This document shows, one piece after another, positions 1-5,699 of a DNA stretch of 15,138 bases. The stretch is from Solidesulfovibrio magneticus. GTDB taxonomy: Bacteria > Desulfobacterota > Desulfovibrionia > Desulfovibrionales > Desulfovibrionaceae. Within the stretch, counting starts at the first letter, position 1, and every line of letters starts with the position of its first letter. The position numbers were made by a program, and so were the translations under genes. The DNA lies in the NCBI GenBank assembly GCA_002482565.1, contig DLGG01000191.1:625-15762 (forward strand). The letters run 5' to 3'. Below the pieces are notes generated by a model. The model was not told where the DNA came from, did no database searches, and saw only the letters and a list, made by a program, of their open reading frames with translations.

Positions 1-327
1 GCCATGGCCGTGCTGTCCCTGGCCGGAGCCGCCCTGCTCGCTCCGGTGGCCGTCCTTGGCGGCGACTCCCTGGCCCTGCCCACGGCCACAAGCGTCTGGT
101 CGCTTGTGGCCCTTGGCGTCATCGGGCAGGGCATCGGCTGGCTGTCCATCTCCCACGGCTTGGCCGGGGCGCGGCCGGCCCTGGCCGGGCTGGTGCTCCT
201 GCTCCAGCCCACCCTGTCCTATGTCTGGGACGTGCTCTTTTTCGCCAAACCCACCGGCCCGGTCGAACTGGCCGGCGTGGCCCTGGCCCTGGCCGGCATC
301 TATGTCGGCTCCACCCAAAGGAGCTGA
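1..327 (+). CDS. EamA/DMT-family permease, C-terminal part (5' end outside window)
   Basis: This is the last 108 codons of an inner-membrane permease whose start lies before base 1; the reading frame is open from the first base. The visible part is almost entirely hydrophobic and forms about four membrane segments. The final one reads ELAGVALALAGIYVGS and is preceded by a PTLSYVWDVLFF segment. Together these are typical of the end of the second EamA repeat in drug/metabolite transporters, where the last helix follows a short polar loop (KPTGPVE). Such proteins export metabolites, amino acids or toxic compounds, and the substrate cannot be told from this fragment. The stop is 25 bases before the TrmO-like gene, so the two are probably co-transcribed. 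The ATG at position 4 is only an internal Met. Family assignment is fairly sure; substrate is unknown. Confidence 0.75.
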   Translation, partial: AMAVLSLAGAALLAPVAVLGGDSLALPTATSVWSLVALGVIGQGIGWLSISHGLAGARPALAGLVLLLQPTLSYVWDVLFFAKPTGPVELAGVALALAGIYVGSTQRS

Positions 328-352
328 GGCCGCAGGATAAAGGAGGCTTGCG

Positions 353-760
353 ATGGACCTGACCCTACGCGCCGTCGGCGTGGTGCGCTCGACGCTCACC
401 GACAAGGCGACCGCTCCCAAGTTCGAGACGGAAAACGCTCCATCCGCCACGGTCATCCTGGACCCAGCCTATGCCGCAGCGGCCAAGGATCTGGCCCCGG
501 GCCAGGAGATTCTGCTTTTTACCTGGTTCCACCAGGCCGACCGCGCCTGTCAGGCCGTGCATCCCCGCCGCGACCTCTCCCGCCCCCTGACCGGCGTTTT
601 CTCCACCCGCTCCCCGGACCGGCCCAACCCCATCGGCCTGCATCGGGTGCGCCTGACCGCCGTCGAGGGCAATGTGCTGACCATCGACGCCCTGGAGGCC
701 CTGGACGGCACGCCCGTGGTCGACATCAAGCCCCTGGCCGACCGCGGCAAAGGCGCCTAG
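353..760 (+). CDS. trmO: TrmO-like SAM-dependent tRNA (m6t6A37) methyltransferase (UPF0066/YaeB family)
   Basis: This 135-residue protein carries the family signature GVFSTRSPDRPNPIGL at residues 81-96 and DGTPVVDIKP at 118-127. These are the two most conserved blocks of the TrmO/YaeB/VirR beta-barrel methyltransferases. In E. coli TrmO N6-methylates t6A37 of tRNA-Thr using S-adenosylmethionine. The E. coli protein is about 235 residues, so this is the short form, essentially the catalytic barrel without the C-terminal extension. Some short homologues may have other substrates, so function by homology is less certain than family. The start is supported by an AAAGGAGG ribosome site (339-346) at good spacing before the ATG. 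It follows the permease gene by 25 bases. Confidence 0.85.
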   Translation: MDLTLRAVGVVRSTLTDKATAPKFETENAPSATVILDPAYAAAAKDLAPGQEILLFTWFHQADRACQAVHPRRDLSRPLTGVFSTRSPDRPNPIGLHRVRLTAVEGNVLTIDALEALDGTPVVDIKPLADRGKGA

Positions 761-793
761 ACGCAACCCCGCGTCGATCTCCGGCTTTTTTTT
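760..793 (+). terminator. Weak candidate terminator after the TrmO-like gene
   Basis: A five-base-pair stem (GACGC at 760-764 with GCGTC at 771-775, loop of six) begins at the stop codon. A run of eight T follows at 786-793. Ten bases separate stem and T-run, which is poor for an intrinsic terminator, so this is only a possibility. Confidence 0.25.
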
Positions 794-803
794 CGCAAAG
801 GCC

Positions 804-833
804 TTGCAATTCCAGGCGCAAATGCCGTAGTTT
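804..833 (+). promoter_or_regulatory. Candidate sigma-70 promoter for the 86-residue protein
   Basis: TTGCAA at 804-809 and TAGTTT at 828-833 are separated by 18 bases and lie in a locally AT-rich gap, about 40 bases before the start codon at 876. The -10 match is mediocre. The T-run just upstream would fit separation of this gene from the preceding operon. Confidence 0.3.
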
Positions 834-875
834 TACAGGCATAACTTTACGCCCGTTTTCACAAGGAGTCCGCCC

Positions 876-1136
876 ATGCCGAAAAAAGAACCCATCCGGA
901 AAGTCAACGCCGTCGTTTGCGCCTATTTCGTCCACACCGGTCATCTGACCAAGGAAGAGGCCAAGGAAATGTCTGGCCTGAGCGACGACGCTTTCGAGGA
1001 AGCCTACGCCAAGGCCGGCAACGTCTTCGCCAAGATCGGCTCGGAGCCGGACAACGGCGTCAACAAGCTGTTCAATCACCTGGCCCAAGAGGTCGACGAA
1101 TACATGAAGCACATCAGCGGCTACGGCATCGCCTAG
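876..1136 (+). CDS. Conserved-looking small hypothetical protein (86 residues)
   Basis: I do not recognise the family. The protein is soluble, mixed charged and probably alpha-helical, with no signal peptide, no membrane segment and no metal-binding cluster; there is a single cysteine near residue 15. A central Lys/Glu/Ala-rich helix (about 26-50, containing LTKEEAKEMSG) and a C-terminal helix (LFNHLAQEVDEYMKHISG) suggest a small helical bundle or protein-interaction module. The gene looks real: it has an AAGGAG ribosome site at 863-868, seven bases before ATG, and codon use matching its neighbours. It also has a possible promoter and an AT-rich hairpin directly after the stop, so it is probably monocistronic. 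No function is assigned. Confidence 0.75.
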   Translation: MPKKEPIRKVNAVVCAYFVHTGHLTKEEAKEMSGLSDDAFEEAYAKAGNVFAKIGSEPDNGVNKLFNHLAQEVDEYMKHISGYGIA

Positions 1137-1146
1137 AGCCGCGCTC

Positions 1147-1172
1147 CTAAAAAATACGTTGGTATTTTTTAG
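1147..1172. terminator. Perfect AT-rich 11-bp hairpin, possible bidirectional terminator or palindromic repeat
   Basis: CTAAAAAATAC (1147-1157) is the exact reverse complement of GTATTTTTTAG (1162-1172), with the four-base loop GTTG. It starts 11 bases after the stop of the 86-residue protein. The T-run lies inside the 3' arm, so it could end transcripts from either side. The stem itself is AT-rich, which is unlike ordinary GC-stem terminators and contrasts with the surrounding GC-rich DNA. It could equally be a dispersed palindromic element. Confidence 0.5.
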
Positions 1173-1456
1173 AAAAACGAATGGCTTGAATTTGGTGTTT
1201 GCAACATGCCCTCTGTGCTCTTCGTGGACGCGACACGATGGCCGCAATCCCGCAGCGTCCACGCCTCGCTTCGCCTGTTGTTCGCGACGGCTGTTGCTGC
1301 CGGATGACGGCCCAAGCATGTGCATGGGCCAAGCAACCCGGCCAGCGGCGTCCGGCATACCCCGGCAAGCTGATTCCCGGATGCAAGGCTGGTAAGCGGC
1401 GTAACCGCGCCGCTTCACCTTTTCCCCGGCCGCGATCCCGTCGCGGTCGGGGTTTT
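1173..1456 (+). ncRNA. Candidate structured RNA (small RNA gene or leader) upstream of the TSUP operon
   Basis: No convincing gene lies between 1137 and 1541; the short open frames here overlap the hairpins and lack ribosome sites. On the plus strand the region offers a series of stems. The first is 1224-1231 with 1255-1262 (8 bp perfect). A nested helix follows, 1296-1303 with 1338-1346 (one bulge) enclosing 1309-1314 with 1325-1330. Next is 1355-1365 with 1377-1384 (two 4-bp blocks). Then comes 1394-1401 with 1408-1415 (8 bp perfect), and finally the terminator stem at 1424-1452. The pattern fits either a free-standing small RNA ended by the terminator, or an attenuator/riboswitch leader for the permease genes, whose start codon is 86 bases after the T-run. 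I could not match it to a named riboswitch. GC-rich DNA forms stems by chance, so this stays a candidate. Confidence 0.4.
1424..1456 (+). terminator. Strong intrinsic terminator
   Basis: A 12-bp stem, CCCCGGCCGCGA (1424-1435) with TCGCGGTCGGGG (1441-1452), has a five-base loop and one G:U pair. TTTT and further pyrimidines (TTTTCTCTT) follow it directly. It reads on the plus strand and ends the structured stretch. There is no open reading frame just before it, which is why a small RNA or attenuator is proposed. Confidence 0.85.
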
Positions 1457-1472
1457 CTCTTGTCCAACGCCT

Positions 1473-1507
1473 TGTAACGCTTTTCAATGACGGCATATTC
1501 CGTTACA
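1473..1507. promoter_or_regulatory. Inverted repeat TGTAACG-N21-CGTTACA upstream of the TSUP gene
   Basis: Seven-base arms at 1473-1479 and 1501-1507 are exact reverse complements separated by 21 bases. They lie between the terminator and the ribosome site of the permease gene. This could be an operator with half-sites about 2.7 helical turns apart, or a loop in the leader RNA. There is no proof of function. Confidence 0.3.
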
Positions 1508-1541
1508 GGCAGCCCTTATTCCTTCCCTTAAGGAGCCTGCC

Positions 1542-2345
1542 ATGCCGTCACTGTCGTTTCTGCTGGCCTATCTCGTCTTCGGCGCTTTCGCCGGCATCAT
1601 CGCCGGCCTGCTCGGAGTGGGCGGCGGCATTGTCGTGGTCCCGGCCTTGTTCTGGTTTTTTACCGCCCAGGGGTTCTCCCAGGAACTCATCATGCAGATG
1701 GCCCTGGGCACGTCGCTGGCCGCCATCATGTTCACCTCGGTATCGAGCCTTCGCGCCCACCATCGCCGGGGCGCGGTGGTGTGGCCCATCGTCAAGGCCA
1801 TCACCCCGGGCATCCTGGTCGGCACGTTCTTGGGCTCCTGCGTGGCGGCCAAGCTGTCCACGGGCTTTCTCAAGGGCTTTTTCGTGGCCTTTCTCTATTA
1901 CGTGTCCATTCAGATGCTGCTCAACATCAAGCCCAAGGCCCACCGCCAGATTCCGGGCAAGCTCGGCATGTTCGGGGCCGGCCTGGCCATCGGGGCGGTG
2001 TCGAGCCTGGTCGGCATCGGCGGCGGCACCATGTCGGTGCCGTTTATGGTCTGGTGCAACGTGGCCATGCACACGGCCGTGGGCACTTCGGCGGCCATCG
2101 GCTTCCCCATCGCCCTGGCCGGAACCATCGGCTACATCATAAACGGCTTCGGCGCGCCGAACCTGCCGTCCCTGTCCTTTGGCTACATCTATCTGCCGGC
2201 CCTTGTCGGCGTGGCCGCGGTGAGCGTGCTGACCGCCCCTTACGGGGCCAAATTGGCCCACAAGCTGCCGGTAGCGACGCTTAAGCGCTTCTTCGCCGTG
2301 TTCCTGCTGGCCATGGCCACCCGGATGCTCTGGAGCATGTTCTAA
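1542..2345 (+). CDS. TSUP (TauE/SafE) family membrane transporter, putative sulfite/sulfonate exporter
   Basis: This 267-residue inner-membrane protein has about eight hydrophobic segments. It shows the internal duplication typical of the TauE/SafE (formerly DUF81) family: GLLGVGGGIVVVPAL at residues 22-36 and SLVGIGGGTMSVPFM at 155-169. Each is followed by a conserved ALGTS or VGTSA block (55-59; 180-184). Family members move sulfite, sulfoacetate, taurine-related or other small organic anions. In a probable sulfate reducer a sulfur anion is a reasonable guess, but the sequence does not fix the substrate. The start is set by TAAGGAG at 1529-1535, six bases before ATG. It is followed after 24 bases by the CNT-family gene, so the two form an operon, and it is preceded by the structured region and terminator that may control it. 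Confidence 0.88.
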   Translation: MPSLSFLLAYLVFGAFAGIIAGLLGVGGGIVVVPALFWFFTAQGFSQELIMQMALGTSLAAIMFTSVSSLRAHHRRGAVVWPIVKAITPGILVGTFLGSCVAAKLSTGFLKGFFVAFLYYVSIQMLLNIKPKAHRQIPGKLGMFGAGLAIGAVSSLVGIGGGTMSVPFMVWCNVAMHTAVGTSAAIGFPIALAGTIGYIINGFGAPNLPSLSFGYIYLPALVGVAAVSVLTAPYGAKLAHKLPVATLKRFFAVFLLAMATRMLWSMF

Positions 2346-2369
2346 ACCGCCGCCTCCCAGGAAACCGCC

Positions 2370-3614
2370 ATGTTGCAGCCTTTGCTCGGCCTTTGCGTCA
2401 TCTTGCTCGTCGCCGGCCTTATAAGCGAACGTAAGGGCGTCATCCCCTGGCGCATGTGCCTCGGCGGCCTGGCCTTGCAGTTCGTGCTGGCCGCGCTCAT
2501 GCTCAAGGCCCCGTTTTTGCGCGGCGTCTTCATGGCGCTCAATGCCGTGGTGGCGGCCATGGACGAAGCGACGCGGGCCGGAACGGCCTTCGTCTTCGGC
2601 TTCGTTGGCGGCGGCCCGGCCCCCTATGCCGTCACCGACCCAGGCTCGGCCTTCATCCTGGGATTCCAGGCCCTGCCGCTGGTCATCGTCATCGCCGCCC
2701 TGGCCTCGCTGCTCTACTATTGGCGCGTCCTGCCCTATGTGGTGCGGGGCTTTTCGCTGATCCTTGAACGGGCCATGGGCATCGGCGGCGTACTGGGCGT
2801 GGGGGCCGGGGGCTGCATCTTCCTCGGCATGATCGAAGCGCCGCTTCTCATCCGCCCCTACATGGAGCGCATCACCCGCAGCGAACTCTTCGCCATGATG
2901 GCCACGGGCATGTCCTGCATCGCCGGCACCATGCTCATGCTCTACGCCACGGTCCTAAAAGGCATCATCCCCGACGCGTTGGGCCATATCCTTACCGCCT
3001 CGGTCATCCACGCCCCGGCGGCCCTGCTCATTGCTGGCCTCATGCTCCCGGAAACCAAGGAACCGACCCTTGGCCGCAAGATTCCCAAATCCCCGGCCTC
3101 GGGCAGCATGGACGCCGTGGTCTCGGGCACGGCCGACGGGCTCAAGCTCTTTTGGAGCATCATCGCGACGCTTTTGGTCTTCGTGGCCCTGGTGAAGCTG
3201 GCCAACATCCTGCTTGGCGCGCTGCCCGGCGTCGCCGGCGCGCCGCTCACCCTGGAGCGGATGCTGGGCGTGGCCATGGCCCCGGCCGCCTGGCTCATCG
3301 GCGTGCCCTGGGCCGAGGCGGCCACGGCCGGCTCGCTTCTGGGCACCAAGATCGTGCTCAACGAATTCATTGCCTTTATCGACATGGCCAAACTGCCGCC
3401 TGAGGCGCTTTCCGAACACGCCCGGCTCATCCTGACCTATGCCATGTGCAGTTTCGCCAATTGCGGTTCGGTGGGGATTTTGCTCGCCGGCATGACGGCG
3501 ATCTGCCCGTCGCGCAAGGCCGAGATCACGGCCCTGGGCGGCCGCGCGCTGATTGGCGGCGTGCTGGCCTCGCTGTCCACGGGCGCGGTGGTGGGGATTT
3601 TGGCGGCGTTTTAG
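2370..3614 (+). CDS. CNT-family (NupC-like) concentrative nucleoside transporter with altered nucleobase motif
   Basis: This 414-residue polytopic protein matches the concentrative nucleoside transporter fold along its length. It has an N-terminal helical region and a gate domain with FILGFQALP (95-103) and SLLYYW (113-118). A transport-domain block FLGMIEAPLLIRPY (151-164) with TRSELFA follows. The C-terminal block has TKIVLNEFIAF (326-336) and YAMCSFANCGSVGI (357-370). CNTs import nucleosides with Na+ or H+. Glu156, Glu332, Asn364 and Ser367 of the substrate site appear kept. The usual GQTEAPL motif is here GMIEAPL, so the Gln and Thr that contact the base in the Vibrio transporter are replaced by Met154 and Ile155. 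The family is clear, but the substrate may not be an ordinary nucleoside. An AGGAAA ribosome site lies at 2359-2364. It is the second gene of the TSUP operon. Confidence 0.88.
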   Translation: MLQPLLGLCVILLVAGLISERKGVIPWRMCLGGLALQFVLAALMLKAPFLRGVFMALNAVVAAMDEATRAGTAFVFGFVGGGPAPYAVTDPGSAFILGFQALPLVIVIAALASLLYYWRVLPYVVRGFSLILERAMGIGGVLGVGAGGCIFLGMIEAPLLIRPYMERITRSELFAMMATGMSCIAGTMLMLYATVLKGIIPDALGHILTASVIHAPAALLIAGLMLPETKEPTLGRKIPKSPASGSMDAVVSGTADGLKLFWSIIATLLVFVALVKLANILLGALPGVAGAPLTLERMLGVAMAPAAWLIGVPWAEAATAGSLLGTKIVLNEFIAFIDMAKLPPEALSEHARLILTYAMCSFANCGSVGILLAGMTAICPSRKAEITALGGRALIGGVLASLSTGAVVGILAAF

Positions 3615-3664
3615 GCTTGGTCAGTCCTTGCCCAATATAAGCCAAAGAGCGGACGTCAACGGCA

Positions 3665-4381
3665 TTAGCCTTCCTCGGAATGGGCCGGGGAAGGAGCTGC
3701 CACGCCCTTCTCCGCCACATGCAGCCCCACCAGCCGGGCCATGAAAAAGACCAGGTAGAACTGGCCGGAAATGCCTTCCAGGATGGCCAGGGTGCGGGCC
3801 ACCGGGGAAATGGGAATCACGTCGCCGTAGCCGGTGGTGAGCAGGGTCACGTAGCTGAAAAAAAGCAGCAGACTGTCGCGGCGATGGGGGGACAGATCCC
3901 GGCCATGGACCGTGAAGTCGAAGGCCAGGGGATCGAACTGCACGGCCAGGGAATACAGGATGAGCCACAACGCGCCCATGAAGAGATACACGCACAGCCC
4001 GCCGAGCACCGTGTCCAGATCCACCCGGCGCTGCCGCGACAGGTAGTTGACCATCTCCACGGCCGTGGACAGGATGACCATGGCCCCAAGCAGGCTGACC
4101 GCCACATCCAGATACCAATCCGGGAAGCTGTATTTGAGGACCACCGCCACGGAGCAAATCACCGCCAACAGGCTGTTGACCCGGCGCAGCGGCGTATGCC
4201 TGACGGCTCCCAGGGCGGCCAGCAAAATGGCCAGGAACAGCAAATCCTGCAGGATCAGCGAAGCGGAACCGGCGACAAACGGCGAAGCCACGATCTGAAA
4301 GACCAGGGCAGCCAGCAACCAATGAAAGCGTTTGCCGGACTGCGGCAGCACCGTGGCGATGTGGGGCGTGATGGTGGGCAT
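3665..4381 (-). CDS. Potassium-channel-like protein (Ion_trans_2 pore, TTGYGD filter)
   Basis: This 238-residue inner-membrane protein has about six hydrophobic segments (near residues 21-38, 42-60, 68-86, 90-111, 125-146 and 194-216). A pore loop before the last one contains the K+ selectivity filter TTGYGD (182-187). It would form a tetrameric K+ channel. The fourth segment lacks the regular arginines of a voltage sensor. The C-terminus is only about 20 residues after the last helix, with no RCK or cyclic-nucleotide domain, so the gating signal is not evident. The start chosen (4381) has a strong AAAGGAG site (4388-4394) six bases upstream; an open frame continues 21 codons further but without such a site. 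It lies 140 bases after the HD-GYP gene on the same strand, with a possible terminator between. It converges on the CNT gene, and the 50 bases between them hold no clear terminator. Confidence 0.85.
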   Translation of the reverse strand: MPTITPHIATVLPQSGKRFHWLLAALVFQIVASPFVAGSASLILQDLLFLAILLAALGAVRHTPLRRVNSLLAVICSVAVVLKYSFPDWYLDVAVSLLGAMVILSTAVEMVNYLSRQRRVDLDTVLGGLCVYLFMGALWLILYSLAVQFDPLAFDFTVHGRDLSPHRRDSLLLFFSYVTLLTTGYGDVIPISPVARTLAILEGISGQFYLVFFMARLVGLHVAEKGVAAPSPAHSEEG

Positions 4382-4467
4382 GAAAAGCTCCTTTGCACGG
4401 ACGCCTTTGCGGTTGAGCCTCCCCCAATGGCGTTCTGTCGCCAAGAGCGCCCTAAACCGCCGCCGAC

Positions 4468-4501
4468 AAAACCCCGACGAGAACGCGAGACGCTAGCGGG
4501 G
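4468..4501 (-). terminator. Possible terminator after the HD-GYP gene
   Basis: Reading the minus strand, CCCCG (4501-4497) pairs with CGGGG (4476-4472) and is followed directly by TTTT (4471-4468). The loop is long (20 bases), with a small GCG/CGC stem inside. The outer stem is short, so this is uncertain. If real, the channel gene downstream would need its own promoter in the remaining 90 bases. Confidence 0.35.
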
Positions 4502-4521
4502 TCTTGGGCCGGACGCAAGCG

Positions 4522-5517
4522 TCACACCAGGGCTGCGCCGCTTAAAAGCATGACAAACCGCTTGTAGAGGTCGAGATCGAAAGAGCCGGCCATCTCATGG
4601 CGCATGATGCGCAGGGCCTCGAAGGGCGTGACCGCGTCGGCGTAGCAGCGCCGGGAGGTCAGGGCGTCGTAGACGTCGGCCAGGGACACGGCCCGGGCGT
4701 GCACCGGGATGGCCTCGCCGGAAAGCCCGGTCGGATAGCCCCGGCCGTCGAGTTTTTCGTGGTGCATGAGAATGCACTCCTGGGCCAGACGCGACAGCCC
4801 CAGGCTGCGGCAAAGCCGCGCCCCAAGGACCGGATGTTCGCGCACGGCGTCGAACTCCTCCCGGGAAAGCCGGCCCGGCTTGGTCAAGATGGCCGGGTCC
4901 ACGCCCTCCTTGCCGGCGTCATGGAGCAGAGCCCCCACTCCGGCCTGGACAATGGCCCCCTGGGGCAGGCCCAGGGAACGCAGCAGATAGACCGTGTACA
5001 CAAAAACGTGCACACCATGGCTGTAGACGTCGTAATCATGGGCCATCAGCGCCCCCATGCGGGCCAGGCCAGCCTCGGAGCACAAAAAGGCCACGCTGTC
5101 CCGGGCATAGCCGACAAACAGCCGCCCATGGACGTCGGAAACAGCCTGGGGCAGGCGCTCACGGATGAGGTCGCGCACGATGTCGCAGCAATTGTGGTAG
5201 AAAACGGCGGCTTTCTCGGCGATGGGCAGATGCGGGCCTAAAAGCGCCCCGGGCAAATGGCGGCGCATGTAGTCCCGGTAGCGTTCGCGCTCGTCGCGGT
5301 GGATATAAACCGTGCGCACGCCGTAATCGGCGAGCATTTCGCGGCGAACACTGGTGAACTCTTCGCCGACCCTGGCAAACAGGGTATGATTGTCGCCATG
5401 GCGTAAAAAGACCTGGAAATCCCCCGGCGCATGGGGGAATAAATGGCCCACGGGAATGGGCTGGTACTCGCAGTCCGGATCACCAGGGGACGGCAGCGGC
5501 GTGGACAACGACATCAT
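4522..5517 (-). CDS. HD-GYP domain c-di-GMP phosphodiesterase
   Basis: This 331-residue cytoplasmic protein has a complete HD-GYP domain in its C-terminal half. It shows a metal-site His at SHGVH (167), the HD dyad with GK at LLHDAGKEGV (197-206), EHPVLGA with His228, MHHEKLDGRGYPTGL (251-265) and SLADVYDALTSRR (278-290). Complete motifs predict hydrolysis of cyclic di-GMP to pGpG and then GMP. Residues 1-150 match no domain I recognise; they contain FLRHGDNHTLFARVGEEF, resembling the N-terminal input region of stand-alone HD-GYP proteins, and there is no receiver domain. The start is ATG 5517 or the adjacent ATG 5514. Neither has a good ribosome site and no other early start exists. An inverted repeat TGTTAC-N7-GTAACA lies 12 bases upstream. 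It is divergent from the SRAP gene. Confidence 0.9.
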   Translation of the reverse strand: MMSLSTPLPSPGDPDCEYQPIPVGHLFPHAPGDFQVFLRHGDNHTLFARVGEEFTSVRREMLADYGVRTVYIHRDERERYRDYMRRHLPGALLGPHLPIAEKAAVFYHNCCDIVRDLIRERLPQAVSDVHGRLFVGYARDSVAFLCSEAGLARMGALMAHDYDVYSHGVHVFVYTVYLLRSLGLPQGAIVQAGVGALLHDAGKEGVDPAILTKPGRLSREEFDAVREHPVLGARLCRSLGLSRLAQECILMHHEKLDGRGYPTGLSGEAIPVHARAVSLADVYDALTSRRCYADAVTPFEALRIMRHEMAGSFDLDLYKRFVMLLSGAALV

Positions 5518-5528
5518 GGGTTTGACTT

Positions 5529-5547
5529 TGTTACAAATGCAGTAACA
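5529..5547. promoter_or_regulatory. Inverted repeat TGTTAC-N7-GTAACA upstream of the HD-GYP gene
   Basis: TGTTAC (5529-5534) and GTAACA (5542-5547) are exact reverse complements with a seven-base spacer, in the gap between the HD-GYP and SRAP genes. The size and symmetry fit the operator of a dimeric regulator, such as a TetR-like protein. The position, 12-30 bases before the HD-GYP start, fits a repressor site or a site overlapping the -10 region. Function is inferred only from symmetry and position. Confidence 0.4.
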
Positions 5548-5699
5548 TGTGCCGGGAAACGGCTACACCAAACGTATTTCCAGCCTTTCTTGTCGTCGAA
5601 ATAACTAGCTTTTTTGAACATCAGCCGTATTTCCTGGCGTTGGGGTCCACTTTGCTCCCCAGGCCTAGCAAAACCCGGACCCAAAACGGAGGAAATCCC

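Noticed and set aside
1296..1415. SAM, cobalamin, TPP or c-di-GMP riboswitch in the leader
   Set aside because: Fragments such as AAGCAACCCGGCC and CTGATTCCCGG look faintly like SAM-I pieces, but the conserved core order and junction bases are missing.
1159..1477. Short plus-strand frames inside the structured gap
   Set aside because: No ribosome site and arginine/cysteine/proline-rich nonsense composition; the bases are better explained by RNA stems and a terminator.
726..1496. Minus-strand open frame of 256 codons across the 86-residue gene and the gap
   Set aside because: It has no ribosome site, its protein is unlike any family, and it runs through the terminator and hairpins; it is opposite a better-supported gene.
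4382..4444. 21-residue N-terminal extension of the K+ channel
   Set aside because: The Met at 4381 has a strong AAAGGAG site at ideal spacing; the extension has none and is charged, unlike the family.
5547..5699. N-terminal extension of the SRAP protein
   Set aside because: The frame is open, but catalytic Cys must be residue 2 and a strong ribosome site precedes the Met at 5700.
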